In this document: piece after piece, positions 30,201 to 40,816 of the stretch | How the letters are laid out: each line of letters begins with the position of its first letter | Numbering within the stretch: position 1 is the stretch's first letter | The notes under the pieces: generated by a model | Database searches by the model: none | What the model saw: only the letters and a program-made list of their open reading frames with translations | Told to the model about the DNA's origin: nothing | From: Ferruginibacter sp. | GTDB taxonomy: Bacteria; Bacteroidota; Bacteroidia; Chitinophagales; Chitinophagaceae | Reading direction: 5' to 3' | Length of the DNA: 64,000 bases | Assembly: GCA_013141115.1 (NCBI GenBank) | Contig: JABFRP010000002.1 | Coordinates: 2,816,875 to 2,880,874, forward strand | Translations under genes and position numbers: made by a program

Positions 30201-30560
30201 ACTTATTTTTCTAATGCGGTATTAATAAATGACGGTAAGGGAAATTTTGCTGTAAAGGAGTTGCCTTGGCAGGCACAGCTTTCCTGTTTAAAAGATGCCG
30301 TGATAATTGATGCTAATGGAGATGCATTGCCTGATATTTTAACAGGAGGAAATTTTTATGAACAGGCCATGGATCTCAATAGAAGTGATGCCGACTTTGG
30401 TACTATTTTAATTAATCAGGGCAAAGGCAGCTTTGCAGCACAAAATATAAATGGGCTGGTTATTAAAAACGAGATTCGCCACATATTACCCATAAGAATT
30501 AAAAATAATGCGGCTTACATAATTGCACGTAATAACGATTCATTGATGGTTATTCAATAA
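27240..30560 (+). CDS. FG-GAP/VCBS repeat and ASPIC/UnbV domain lipoprotein (copy 3 of 3)
   Basis: 1,106 residues. Signal MIKITPHIFYLLCIVYCC leads to a lipobox ending NTSC. It has the same two propeller blocks and central UnbV domain, but is more diverged than copies 1 and 2: the UnbV SRGF motif reads ATKGFLSSMEM, and YYNGAGAATGDFNNDGKID replaces the first blade. Its stop codon is directly followed by the stop of the next, convergent gene with zero bases between, and no terminator hairpin is visible there. Confidence 0.85.
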   Translation: MIKITPHIFYLLCIVYCCINTSCTTENKPEVSALFTVLTSDVTGLNFTNTLKPTPEFNMLKYMYYYNGAGAATGDFNNDGKIDMFFASNQGQNSLYLNEGKMHFKDVTKEAQIPTDGGWSTGVSVVDINNDGLLDIYVCRVGNFKILHGKNQLLVCTGIKNGIPVYKDETGKYGLDFSGFSTQAAFLDYDNDGDLDMFLLNHSVNHDGNFVPRNIFLNTYDSLAGDQFFRNDNGHYNNITKQCGINSTKIGYGLGIAISDINLDGWPDIYIGNDFHENDYLYINQKNGTFKEELNEHIMHTSQFSMGVDVADINNDAFPDIISMDMLPYDPYILKRSLAEDEYQTFKSKLGYGYNYQYARNNLQLNQRNGMFVEVAFYSGVFATDWSWSSLWMDFDNDGKKDLFISNGIPKRLNDIDYVTYMINDVVQSKLVNNKMDENDLAMIDKFPKIKLPNRFFKNAGNAKFEDVSNAVAQNPNTFSNGAVYADLDNDGDLDIVVNNILDPALIYENNATVNKNFANIKLTGQPGNINAVGTKCYVFGNAEISSYEKFATKGFLSSMEMPLHIGFGNGKVDSILLVWPDNTYQKINKEDNNRNWSFSWRKGLPLFDYKIIAAYYKPGTKPMKDITVQTGLKYLHEENVFNEYNREILLPRMFGTEGPALAVADINGDGLDDVFVGSSKWKASAIFVQNKNGTFVQTNQPQLNNDSTYEDVDACFADVNNDGFKDLIVASGGNEFYAKEQWLQPRVYLNNGKGNFTRLDNAFPDVYGTQSCIKASDFNKDGFIDFFIGARATPFAYGKIPTSYLLQNDGTGHFKIVTNDIARGLSTIGFITNATWADINNDKADDLVVTLEWGGIESFINTKGNFIKKTITDKKGWWNFATPVDVDGDGDLDFIAGNEGQNCRLQPTAREPLQMYYNDFDNNGTKEQVISFFLQGREIPLASKMDLEKQMPFIKKKYLYAADFSKASLKDIFTAEKINSADVFSATYFSNAVLINDGKGNFAVKELPWQAQLSCLKDAVIIDANGDALPDILTGGNFYEQAMDLNRSDADFGTILINQGKGSFAAQNINGLVIKNEIRHILPIRIKNNAAYIIARNNDSLMVIQ

Positions 30561-31505
30561 TTACAGTATTGGAAAGAAGCCTTTTACTTTTATTATTTCA
30601 TTATCATCAAAATTGATGCTGTTGGCAGAGAATTTAATAAAAGGAATTGCCATACTGGTCATGCTGTTGTCTGTACGGTATTGTTCCATAGCCGTAAATA
30701 ATTCATTTAGTTTTCCGAAAGTCCCTTCGTAATCAGCAATAATTAAATTTTTCTGATAAGGCATTCGCCTTAATGCAAAATCACCATAAAGAGGTATTTT
30801 TTCGATATTGCTGGTAATGCCAATGCTGGTGTACAAATGAATGCTGTCTTTACCTGTAGCAGCCAGGTATAGTATTTTGGTGCCATTATAACCTGCATTT
30901 TTTTCTTTGGCATATTCTATCAGGGCGTCATATAACTTTTTCAATGCTTCTTTTTTATTGCTGTTAGCCACTATTTGCTGTGTAAATAAAAAGGTGGTAT
31001 CGGTTACCAGTGTTACTCCAATTGTATAACCATATACTCTTTTGGTATCTTCTATATAATCTTTAAGGCTCAGCAAACTTTTTTGTGCATTACTGATAAT
31101 ATTATTATTTCCAAACCATTCATTCCATAAATTATTCTCATAACTCAGCGTTACAGTGTGGCTGGTGTCCGTATCATTTCTGCCAGTAGTAAATAATACT
31201 TCTTTTGAATTATTGCCTTCTGTTATTTTAAATATACTACTTAATCCGTTTAATTTTATAATTTTTAGCCGGGTGCCGAAACTTGTAATTTTATCTCTAT
31301 CCTGTATTTTGATATCAGCAGAATCGGCATCTGCAAAAGGGATATACCACCTGGCAATATAATCAATAAAGGAAATTTGATTGTGTAACTTTAAAAGAGG
31401 AGCTTTTATGGTTACTGTTTTATTATAATCTTTACTTACTAAAGTAGCATATAAAACAAAAGCAGTTAAAGCAATAAAAACTATAGCGGCTAATTTTTTT
31501 TTCAT
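30561..31505 (-). CDS. SRPBCC / GyrI-like effector-binding domain protein, membrane-anchored
   Basis: 314 residues from the ATG at 31505 (the longer frame adds a non-signal leader). An N-terminal membrane helix (LAAIVFIALTAFVLYATLV) is followed by an SRPBCC-like domain beginning TVTIKAPLLKLHNQISF, and a C-terminal half resembling the GyrI/AraC effector-binding fold, ending with LFTAMEQYRTDNSM. This fusion is recurrent in Bacteroidota and is presumed to bind small ligands at the membrane. Function unknown. Tail-to-tail with UnbV copy 3. Confidence 0.6.
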   Translation of the reverse strand: MKKKLAAIVFIALTAFVLYATLVSKDYNKTVTIKAPLLKLHNQISFIDYIARWYIPFADADSADIKIQDRDKITSFGTRLKIIKLNGLSSIFKITEGNNSKEVLFTTGRNDTDTSHTVTLSYENNLWNEWFGNNNIISNAQKSLLSLKDYIEDTKRVYGYTIGVTLVTDTTFLFTQQIVANSNKKEALKKLYDALIEYAKEKNAGYNGTKILYLAATGKDSIHLYTSIGITSNIEKIPLYGDFALRRMPYQKNLIIADYEGTFGKLNELFTAMEQYRTDNSMTSMAIPFIKFSANSINFDDNEIIKVKGFFPIL

Positions 31506-31595
31506 ACCTGTTAATATAAGATGCTTTTTTATTTGAGTAATTGCAATATTAAGCAATGCAAATATTTTATGCAGCGTTAATTTATTGAAATTTAT

Positions 31596-33761
31596 TTATC
31601 GCAGTAATATAAAACTTCCCTTGGCCACAATGCGATTGCCCGACAGGCCAGCCATTTCTATATAATAAATGAAAGTGCCAAATTGAAGTGCCTCATTTCG
31701 AAAGCGTCCATCCCATTTTTCATTTGGATTACTGGTTTTAAAAATCAGCTGCCCCCAACGGTTAAATATTTTAAAGCTGATTAGCCGGTTTTTGTTTAGC
31801 TGCGAAATACCATAGTAGTCATTAATGCCGTCGTTGTTGGGACTAAAAGCGCCTGGCATATAAATCGGATAGTCGCAACGATCATAAATTATAATACTGT
31901 CAGTTTTTGTACCACAGGTATTGGACACTCTTACCTTATAGTACCCGGGCATATTAATGTTATAAGAATTTGTGCCAGCGGTTGTACTATTTCCCCAATA
32001 GTAATTACTATATCCAGCAGTTGCTAAAAGTGTAATGGTAGCTGATTGTGTAAGGCAACTGTCTAGCCCTAAATTAAGTTTTGAAATATCTTTGTCAATA
32101 TTGATATGATAAAATTTTATACTGTCGCAGCCCAATGGTGATTTTGTAACTGAATAATAATTGCCGGAGTCTTTTACAATAGTGCCATCAGGCAACATAA
32201 ATTTTTTGCCCTCACAAATTTTTAAATGGGTGCTGTCAATAAAATCGGTACAGCAAGCCGTTGCTTGTTCACAAATAATTTCTTTTTGTAAAGGGTATGC
32301 TTCAATTCTTTTAAAAGGTAATTGATAATCGTAATAAGCATCCAGGTTCATACTGGTATTGGTAGTAACACTATCGTGAGGAAAATCAAAGGCAGCAGAT
32401 TTTGCGATAATAGTTGCAGGTTCATTAGCACAATCTATTATACCAGCCGAATCTGTAATTAATAACTGGCTGTAAAAAGAAGTTTTGGTACTCATAAAAA
32501 GATTAAACCCTTTTTTGTTTTTAGACAAGCAAGTGAGGGGAGAAACACCACCATTAGTATTATATCCAATATTCCAATTAATTTGTCCTGTACTATTAAT
32601 ATTAGTTAATAAACTTTTAGCCCCATTTCTAAATAATAGTGTCCGGTTGTTGTAGATAGGGGCTGCTGTTGCGTCAATGATTCTACAATCGGATCCATCT
32701 GTTGGGGAGTAAGCAATTAAGTCTTCAATTTCTCCTTTATTATTGGTGGTGATTGTTACCCCTTTTTTTGTTAATACTGGCTGGCTGCTTGTAGATAAGT
32801 ACAAAGTGCTAATAAAGGATAACCTACCATCTGGCAGCTCTTCTACATTTACTATATCTGGCGTATATAAGGAGTCAGATACCGGAACGGGATATTCATA
32901 ACTACTCTCCCATTTCATTTTTCCTGTAGCATAATCAAAGGAAATAAAATGTAGATTTCCTCGTACTGTATTATAATGGGCGTTATATAATTCAGCTTTG
33001 TATACTACATGCCCTAAAATAATATTTTTGTTTTTGGTTTGAGTGATAGCTTGTTTAAAATCAAGTCCAAGGCCACCTGCATCATATTCATTAGTAAATA
33101 TTAATGTACTCCATTTTAAATTGCCTTTATTATCTAGTCTTGCAATTTTAGAATAGCTGTGATCTAAGTTTAATACTTTTTTGCCATTATCAGTTCCTAG
33201 ATATACAATAAAGTCACCGTCGGTTGTTTCGTATACTGTAGAACAGTTTAAATTGCCACTATTATTAGCCCATGTTTTACTCCACATTACTACACCGAAT
33301 TTGTCAATTTTTGCCAAAAGAGCATATTTTTTTACTGGAGGTGGCAAACCAAAAGGCGACAATACTTTGTCGAAATTTCCGGCAACCAAATAGCCGCCAT
33401 CTATTGTGGGTATAATTTTTTTTAGATAAACCGTTTGAAAAAATGTAGGGGGGTAAAAGCTAAAATAGTCTATAGCATATGTGTTTGACCATATAGGAGT
33501 GCCTTTAGCAGAAAATTTAGCAATATGTGCTGCATTGTTGTAATCCCTTATCTGCCCAATACACAATGCCTCATTATTATTAAACGTACAGTTTGTTATG
33601 GTATCAAAGGATAGTCCTTTTAATTTAACTGATAAAAATTTATTGTCACAAATTTGTCCATGAAGTGTGTTACACATCATTACAGATGTAATGCAAAAAA
33701 TAGATAATTTTAAAGTAGATATTTTCACTGGTTTATTATAATTGAAAGAAAAACATTTCAC
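31596..33761 (-). CDS. Large secreted protein with CHU_C / gliding-motility type T9SS C-terminal domain
   Basis: 721 residues with an N-terminal signal (hydrophobic core LSIFCITSVMMCNTLHGQ). The last ~85 residues carry the T9SS type-B sorting domain: MPGAFSPNNDGINDYYGI, then FKIFNRWGQLIFKT, WDGRF and FGTFIYYIEM. It is therefore exported through the type IX secretion system and displayed or released. The body has repeating WSNTYAI/WSKTWANN-type strands, reminiscent of beta-propeller adhesins, and a Cys-rich linker before the C-terminal domain. Cargo function unknown. It is 14 bases downstream of GH32 on the same strand and may be part of its transcript. The gene looks more AT-rich than its neighbours by eye. 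Confidence 0.8.
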   Translation of the reverse strand: MKCFSFNYNKPVKISTLKLSIFCITSVMMCNTLHGQICDNKFLSVKLKGLSFDTITNCTFNNNEALCIGQIRDYNNAAHIAKFSAKGTPIWSNTYAIDYFSFYPPTFFQTVYLKKIIPTIDGGYLVAGNFDKVLSPFGLPPPVKKYALLAKIDKFGVVMWSKTWANNSGNLNCSTVYETTDGDFIVYLGTDNGKKVLNLDHSYSKIARLDNKGNLKWSTLIFTNEYDAGGLGLDFKQAITQTKNKNIILGHVVYKAELYNAHYNTVRGNLHFISFDYATGKMKWESSYEYPVPVSDSLYTPDIVNVEELPDGRLSFISTLYLSTSSQPVLTKKGVTITTNNKGEIEDLIAYSPTDGSDCRIIDATAAPIYNNRTLLFRNGAKSLLTNINSTGQINWNIGYNTNGGVSPLTCLSKNKKGFNLFMSTKTSFYSQLLITDSAGIIDCANEPATIIAKSAAFDFPHDSVTTNTSMNLDAYYDYQLPFKRIEAYPLQKEIICEQATACCTDFIDSTHLKICEGKKFMLPDGTIVKDSGNYYSVTKSPLGCDSIKFYHINIDKDISKLNLGLDSCLTQSATITLLATAGYSNYYWGNSTTAGTNSYNINMPGYYKVRVSNTCGTKTDSIIIYDRCDYPIYMPGAFSPNNDGINDYYGISQLNKNRLISFKIFNRWGQLIFKTSNPNEKWDGRFRNEALQFGTFIYYIEMAGLSGNRIVAKGSFILLR

Positions 33762-33775
33762 CTACCACGCCGTTT

Positions 33776-35254
33776 TCATTTCCCAAAAATGTATACCACT
33801 AAATTTTGTCTTTCCCCATCACTAAATAATTCAATGCCTCCATCATCTTTGTCCGAAAAAAGCTGTGCCGTAAAAACAGCTTCTCCGTCGTTTACAAAAA
33901 TTTCAACTATGCTGTTGTCAAAATAAATATGCAGTTTAATTTTTTTATTTTGTAATGTAATCTTTTTTTTAAATCTATCTTTTTTTGTAAAATTTTCGTT
34001 TAAGGTAGTATTGCCGCTTTTACTTCTGTCAATGTAAAATATCTGCTTAGTCGCATCATAACCCAATTCAAAATAATTATTTGTGCCTGTAGCAAGTCTG
34101 ATACCACTAACTGATGATGCCGCAGGTTCTATGGTACACTCTATTTCAAATTGTTTGCTTTTTATGGGTAATGTTTTTTTATCTGAGACTACGGCGTTGT
34201 CGATAGTGATTTTATTTTTTCTCAAACCAGCTATTGCGGCAACAGGTTTTTGTATCAGCACCCAATCATTATTTATTTTTTTTACGCTCAATGTTCTGGG
34301 TATACTCATTGCGCTTTTCCATGGGGTAGTGGGTATATCATTGGCATAATTCCAATTATTTACCCAACCAATACTAGTGGGCAACACAGTTGCAGGTAAT
34401 TGGTTGTAGGCAATAGCGGCATAATAATCGGGGCCATAATCGGGGCGAAAAATTTTATTGGTTGGATTTTCATTAGTGAATTTTACGCCGTCAAACTCTC
34501 CAACAAAATATTGCATGTTGGCATTTTGAGACGTTTGTAATAGCCATTTTTTTTGTTCAAGGGTTCCTTTTACCGGCACCTGCGTAAGATCCGGGCATTC
34601 CCATACACCGCTGGTATCGCCGGCAGGCCCAAAATCACTTAAGTGCTGCCATTCTTTTAAATTTTTAGAAGAATAGAATTGCACGATATGTTCTACCGGA
34701 AACATCAAGGCCATTACCCAGTATTTTTTTTGCTGATGCCAGAATATCTTTGGGTCACGGAAATCTTTTTTATGCAGATCAAGTACCGGGTTATTGGCAT
34801 ATTTTATCCAGGTAATGCCATCATCCAAACTATACGCAATATGCTGCGATTGATTTACATTTTCAATATGTGCGGTGTACACTGCCACCATCGGTATTTT
34901 TCCATTTGTACCAAAACCACTGGTATTATTTTTATCCACTACACAGGTGCCGGAAAAAATCATTACTCCATTTTCTTCCGGTATGGCAATGGGTAAATGT
35001 TTCCAATGAATAAGATCCATACTGGTAGCATGGCCCCAGGTCATATGGCCCCAAACATTACCAAAAGGATTATGCTGGTAAAATAAATGATACACGCCAT
35101 TGTTGTACACTAATCCATTTGGGTCGTTGCACCAGTTGGTTGCAGGAGAAAAGTGGAATTGCGGACGATATTGTTCAGTATACAATTTGTTTTGTGCGTT
35201 TATTACAGCTGAAAGCAGTAATAAGATTGCGAAAAGATTTTTTTTCAGCTTCAT
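33776..35254 (-). CDS. GH32 beta-fructosidase (levanase/inulinase/invertase family), secreted
   Basis: 492 residues. Signal peptide MKLKKNLFAILLLLSAVINA, cleaved before QNKLY. GH32 catalytic residues are all visible: nucleophile Asp44 in WCNDPNG, the transition-state stabiliser in FRDP (165-168), and acid/base Glu219 in WEC. A C-terminal beta-sandwich follows (FEIECTIEP to the end), with the typical DNSIVEIFVNDGE segment. It removes terminal fructose from sucrose, levan or inulin in the periplasm or outside. The MFS sugar porter gene upstream on the same strand (67-base gap) would import the released hexose. Confidence 0.93.
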   Translation of the reverse strand: MKLKKNLFAILLLLSAVINAQNKLYTEQYRPQFHFSPATNWCNDPNGLVYNNGVYHLFYQHNPFGNVWGHMTWGHATSMDLIHWKHLPIAIPEENGVMIFSGTCVVDKNNTSGFGTNGKIPMVAVYTAHIENVNQSQHIAYSLDDGITWIKYANNPVLDLHKKDFRDPKIFWHQQKKYWVMALMFPVEHIVQFYSSKNLKEWQHLSDFGPAGDTSGVWECPDLTQVPVKGTLEQKKWLLQTSQNANMQYFVGEFDGVKFTNENPTNKIFRPDYGPDYYAAIAYNQLPATVLPTSIGWVNNWNYANDIPTTPWKSAMSIPRTLSVKKINNDWVLIQKPVAAIAGLRKNKITIDNAVVSDKKTLPIKSKQFEIECTIEPAASSVSGIRLATGTNNYFELGYDATKQIFYIDRSKSGNTTLNENFTKKDRFKKKITLQNKKIKLHIYFDNSIVEIFVNDGEAVFTAQLFSDKDDGGIELFSDGERQNLVVYIFGK

Positions 35255-35294
35255 AAAAATGATTGCTTAAATAATTCATTTGTAAAAAAGGTTC

Positions 35295-35317
35295 CTGCGC
35301 TTTCTGCGTCTCTGCGT
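35295..35317. repeat. Short TCTGCGT-type repeat between MFS porter and GH32
   Basis: A run of three diverged heptamers around TGCGCTT, TCTGCGT and CTCTGCGT lies in the 67-base gap. Similar sequence occurs at 8283-8299. Confidence 0.45.
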
Positions 35318-35321
35318 GCCA

Positions 35322-36674
35322 TCACTCCGCACTCAACTTTTTCTCCAATTCTTCCAGCGATACGCCCTTTGTTTCCGGCATTTTAGTTACTACCCAAATT
35401 AATTGCAGCACCATCATCCCTGCCAAAAATGCAAAGATGATCCACGGGGCATCTTTAAGAATGCCACCTTTATCATCTAAAAAAACAGGAGTTATTAAAG
35501 TAATGATAGCGGCAAATACCCAATGTACACTGGCGCCAAAAGATTGCCCCATGGCCCTTATCTTATTAGGAAAAATCTCCGACAGAAAAACCCATATCAC
35601 AGCGCCCTGGCCAATTGCGTGAGATGCGATGAATAGTAAGAGAAAGCTCATTAAAAAAGTAGGACTGGCTCCGGTTTTAAAAGCATAGGCCACCATTGAT
35701 AAACTAATGATATATCCCAACGAACCAATCAGCATTAAAGTTTTTCTTCCTAACCGGTCAATTAAGTACAGGCCTACAAAAGTGAAAATTAAATTGGTGC
35801 CACCAATGGCAATAGAATTTAATAAGGACTCTTTTTCACCTAAACCTATTTTAGTTAAAATTTCCGGCGCATAATATAAAATAAAATTAATGCCGGATAG
35901 CTGGTTAAAGAAGGCAATTAAAAATGCCAGCCAGATAATTTTGTTATGTTTTGCATTAAAAAACGTTGTGGCTTTTCCTGCTGCTGCTTCATGTTTTTTA
36001 CTTTCAATTATGTCATTAATTGCTGCGGCAGCATTTTTTGCATCAATTTCTTCCAGTACTTTTTTAGCACCGCTTAAATCATTTTTTTTATTTATTAACC
36101 AGCGTGGGCTTTCCGGCACACCCAAAACCATTACTGTATAAATTACAGATGGAACTGCCAGTACGCCAAGCATCCACCGCCAATCATTAACGCCACCAAC
36201 ACCCTCTAAAAAATAGTTGGATAAAAATGCGATCAAAATACCAAACACGATATTAAATTGATACATGGCTACTAAGCGGCCTCTCGTTTTTGCGGTAGAA
36301 ATTTCTGATATGTATGTTGGTGCAACAACAGAGGAAACACCAATGCCAACGCCTCCCATAAATCTAAAGAAGGAAAAAGTATATGGATCTTGCGCAAGTG
36401 CAGAACCAAATGCCGAAACTGCAAACAAAATACCTATCCAAAGCAACACTTTTTTTCTTCCATATTTTTCTGTAGGTACACCGCCAAATATCGAGCCTAA
36501 AACGGTTCCCCATAATGCCATCGACATAATAAAAAAACCATGAAATAGTGGTGTGGTATGCCATAGTTCCTTAATGGGTTGATTGGCACCGGAAATTACC
36601 ACCGTATCAAATCCAAAAATAAAACCGGCAAGCGCCGCAACGATAGAATAACGAAAAAGTTTATTTTGATTCAT
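35322..36674 (-). CDS. MFS sugar:proton symporter (sugar porter family)
   Basis: 450 residues from the ATG at 36674. Twelve predicted membrane helices. Sugar-porter signatures: GFDTVVISGA in TM1, the loop 2-3 motif EKYGRKK, PESPRWL before the central loop (near residue 190), QLSGINFILYYAPEI in TM7, the loop 8-9 motif IDRLGRKTL, and the C-terminal PETKGVSLEELE. Members carry hexoses, pentoses or disaccharides with H+ across the inner membrane. Expressed with GH32 and divergent from the second GH13 gene across a 150-bp region containing a LacI-type palindrome, so probably imports glucose, fructose or a disaccharide. Confidence 0.92.
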   Translation of the reverse strand: MNQNKLFRYSIVAALAGFIFGFDTVVISGANQPIKELWHTTPLFHGFFIMSMALWGTVLGSIFGGVPTEKYGRKKVLLWIGILFAVSAFGSALAQDPYTFSFFRFMGGVGIGVSSVVAPTYISEISTAKTRGRLVAMYQFNIVFGILIAFLSNYFLEGVGGVNDWRWMLGVLAVPSVIYTVMVLGVPESPRWLINKKNDLSGAKKVLEEIDAKNAAAAINDIIESKKHEAAAGKATTFFNAKHNKIIWLAFLIAFFNQLSGINFILYYAPEILTKIGLGEKESLLNSIAIGGTNLIFTFVGLYLIDRLGRKTLMLIGSLGYIISLSMVAYAFKTGASPTFLMSFLLLFIASHAIGQGAVIWVFLSEIFPNKIRAMGQSFGASVHWVFAAIITLITPVFLDDKGGILKDAPWIIFAFLAGMMVLQLIWVVTKMPETKGVSLEELEKKLSAE

Positions 36675-36747
36675 AAGCAAGCTTTACAAAATTTAAGATA
36701 AGAAATGCAGATTGTAAACTGCGTAAAAAATATTTATATCCGCTACT

Positions 36748-36759
36748 GCAAACGATTGT
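36748..36759. promoter_or_regulatory. Candidate LacI-type operator between MFS porter and GH13 copy 2
   Basis: GCAAACGATTGT matches the perfect lacI-region palindrome GCAAACGTTTGC at 10 of 12 positions, retaining the central CG. It lies 74 bases upstream of the porter start and 66 upstream of the GH13 start, a suitable place to control both. Confidence 0.5.
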
Positions 36760-36815
36760 TGTTCACAAAAATATCGGCAATGCGCTTACTTAAAATCGAT
36801 ACCTTTATTAACTAA

Positions 36816-38611
<1,796 letters not shown>

Positions 38612-38661
38612 AATAGTTGATTGCTTATTCTAAATATACCCATGTGGTATAAAATTGCTGT

Positions 38662-40689
38662 ATGAAAAAAATATTGATTGCTGCTGCAGTTGTTTTCAAT
38701 TGCATAAATAGTATTGCGCAAGATGCCTGGAAAATAACGGCATCCAATATTGATCCCAAAAATTATTATGGTGTTACTGTTGCCAATGGAATGATCGGCA
38801 TTGTTAGCAGTGCCGAAGCATTTAAAGTAAAAGATGTGGTACTTGTCGGTGCTTACGACCTGTATGGCCGTGGCCGTGTAAGCAACTTTTTAAAAAGCTT
38901 TAACCTGCTGAACATGTACATGGAGATTGATGGTAAAAGATTAAGTAATGCAGATGCCACTAACATGCAGCAACAACTTGATATGCAACAGGCCAGTTTT
39001 ACCACTTCATTTAATTATAAAGATGTGGCTACCATCAGCTACACCTATTATGCATTGCGGCAATTACCTTATGCTGTTTTAATGGATATAACAGTTAAAG
39101 CAAAAAAAGATTTTAATATGGGTAGTGCTTCGGTGATGGAAGCGCCGGATGCATTAAAAGATGTACAGAATTATTATAATGAAATTGACAGGCCGCATAC
39201 TACCATTAGTCTATTAACATCAACTGCAAAAAGCCCTACCGGAAAATTATTGATGTGTGCCAGCAACGCTTTTATTTTTAATGAAGCACATGGCAGCGAA
39301 CCAAGAGTGATACATGAAATGTGGGATAACAATATGCACCTGGTAAAATTTGCCAAAAAAATTAAAGTGGGTGAAACTTATCGTTATTCCATTGTTGGTT
39401 CGTCCATAACATCTGCACATCATAACGACCCTTTGAATGAAGCAGAACGCTTAACCATTTTTGCAAAATTGCAGGGTAGAGATAGATTGATTGAAATGCA
39501 TAACAAGGCCTGGCAACAATTATGGAAGAGCGACATTATTATTGAGGGTGATGCACAAAGCCAGCAGGATGTACATAGCATGTTGTACCATTTATATTCC
39601 TTTGTAAGAGAAGGGGCATCTAATAGCCCCAGCCCGATGGGATTAAGCGGACTTGGTTACAACGGTCATGTATTTTGGGATACAGAATTATGGATGTTCC
39701 CTGCTATTTTACAATTACATCCCGAATTGGCAAAGGGCATGGTGGAGTATCGCTTTGAAAGATTAGAGGCTGCAAAAAGAAATGCATTTGGCAAAGGATA
39801 TAAAGGTGCCATGTATCCATGGGAGAGTGCTGAAACCGGTGTGGAAGAAACGCCGGTGTGGGCATTGAGTGGTCCGTTCGAACATCATATTACTGCATGT
39901 GTAGGTATTGCCGCATGGAATTATTATTGCGTAACACAGGATAAAAACTGGCTTAAAGAAAAAGGCTGGCCCATCTTAAAAAACACAGCCGATTTTTGGG
40001 CAAGCCGGGTAGAAAGAAATGGCGCCAATCAGTATGATATTAAAAATGTGGTAGCGGCAGATGAATGGGCAGAGAATGTAGATAATAATGCTTTTACCAA
40101 CGCCGCAGCAAAAGCCAATTTAAAATTTGCCACCGAAGCCGCAAAAATTTTAGGTGTTGCTGCTGATGCAGATTGGATAGAAGTGGCTAATAATATCCCT
40201 GTTTTAAAAATGCCTGATGGCACCACCAGCGAACATGCGGCTTATAAAGGCGAAGGCATAAAACAAGCCGATGTTAATTTATTAGCTTATCCACTAAAAG
40301 AGATCACTGATCCCAAACAAATAAAAAAAGACCTGGATTATTATTCTGTTCGTGTACCTGATGAAGGCACGCCTGCAATGACGCAAGCCATCTTTACTTT
40401 ATTGTATGCCCGCCTTGGCGATAGCGAAAAAGCATTTCATTTTTTTAAAGATGCTTATGTGCCTAACTTAAATCCGCCCTTTAATGTAATTGCCGAAACA
40501 AAGGGCGGCACCAACCCTTATTTTGCAACCGGTGCAGGGGGAATTTTGCAGGCAGTTTTAAATGGTTTTGGCGGGTTAGAAATTACCCCGGCAGGAATTA
40601 TTCAAATAAAATCTACTTTGCCAAAGCAATGGAAAAGCCTTACCATTACCGGGGTTGGACCGCAGCGTAAAACTTTTGCAGTAAAATAA
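38662..40689 (+). CDS. GH65 family alpha-glucosidase (kojibiose-hydrolase-like), secreted
   Basis: 675 residues with signal peptide MKKILIAAAVVFNCINSIAQ. The (alpha/alpha)6-barrel region contains HVFWDTELWMFPAILQLHP, the GH65 substrate-binding signature, MYPWESAETG, and the acid/base loop VVAADEWAENVDNNAFTN. The Glu of that loop matches the general acid of GH65 enzymes. Most GH65 members are cytoplasmic phosphorylases; export and the ADEWAENVDN context fit the hydrolase branch typified by a Flavobacterium kojibiose hydrolase. It should cleave alpha-1,2- or related glucobioses in the periplasm, complementing GH13. Same strand and probably same transcript as GH13 copy 2. Confidence 0.85.
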   Translation: MKKILIAAAVVFNCINSIAQDAWKITASNIDPKNYYGVTVANGMIGIVSSAEAFKVKDVVLVGAYDLYGRGRVSNFLKSFNLLNMYMEIDGKRLSNADATNMQQQLDMQQASFTTSFNYKDVATISYTYYALRQLPYAVLMDITVKAKKDFNMGSASVMEAPDALKDVQNYYNEIDRPHTTISLLTSTAKSPTGKLLMCASNAFIFNEAHGSEPRVIHEMWDNNMHLVKFAKKIKVGETYRYSIVGSSITSAHHNDPLNEAERLTIFAKLQGRDRLIEMHNKAWQQLWKSDIIIEGDAQSQQDVHSMLYHLYSFVREGASNSPSPMGLSGLGYNGHVFWDTELWMFPAILQLHPELAKGMVEYRFERLEAAKRNAFGKGYKGAMYPWESAETGVEETPVWALSGPFEHHITACVGIAAWNYYCVTQDKNWLKEKGWPILKNTADFWASRVERNGANQYDIKNVVAADEWAENVDNNAFTNAAAKANLKFATEAAKILGVAADADWIEVANNIPVLKMPDGTTSEHAAYKGEGIKQADVNLLAYPLKEITDPKQIKKDLDYYSVRVPDEGTPAMTQAIFTLLYARLGDSEKAFHFFKDAYVPNLNPPFNVIAETKGGTNPYFATGAGGILQAVLNGFGGLEITPAGIIQIKSTLPKQWKSLTITGVGPQRKTFAVK

Positions 40690-40729
40690 CTGGCCGGTTA
40701 AACGGGGTTCAAGCGCTAAAAATAAAATT

Positions 40730-40741
40730 GCAAACGGTTGC
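40730..40741. promoter_or_regulatory. Candidate LacI-type operator downstream of GH65
   Basis: GCAAACGGTTGC matches GCAAACGTTTGC at 10 of 12 positions with the central CG kept. It lies 41 bases after the GH65 stop and 76 bases before the next start (40817). It could regulate that downstream gene, or be a chance match. Confidence 0.35.
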
Positions 40742-40816
40742 GGTAAAAACAGGGTAAGAAAATAATCCGGAACTATGTAAAAAATCAATAAATATCCCTA
40801 TTTTGTGTATCTGCTA

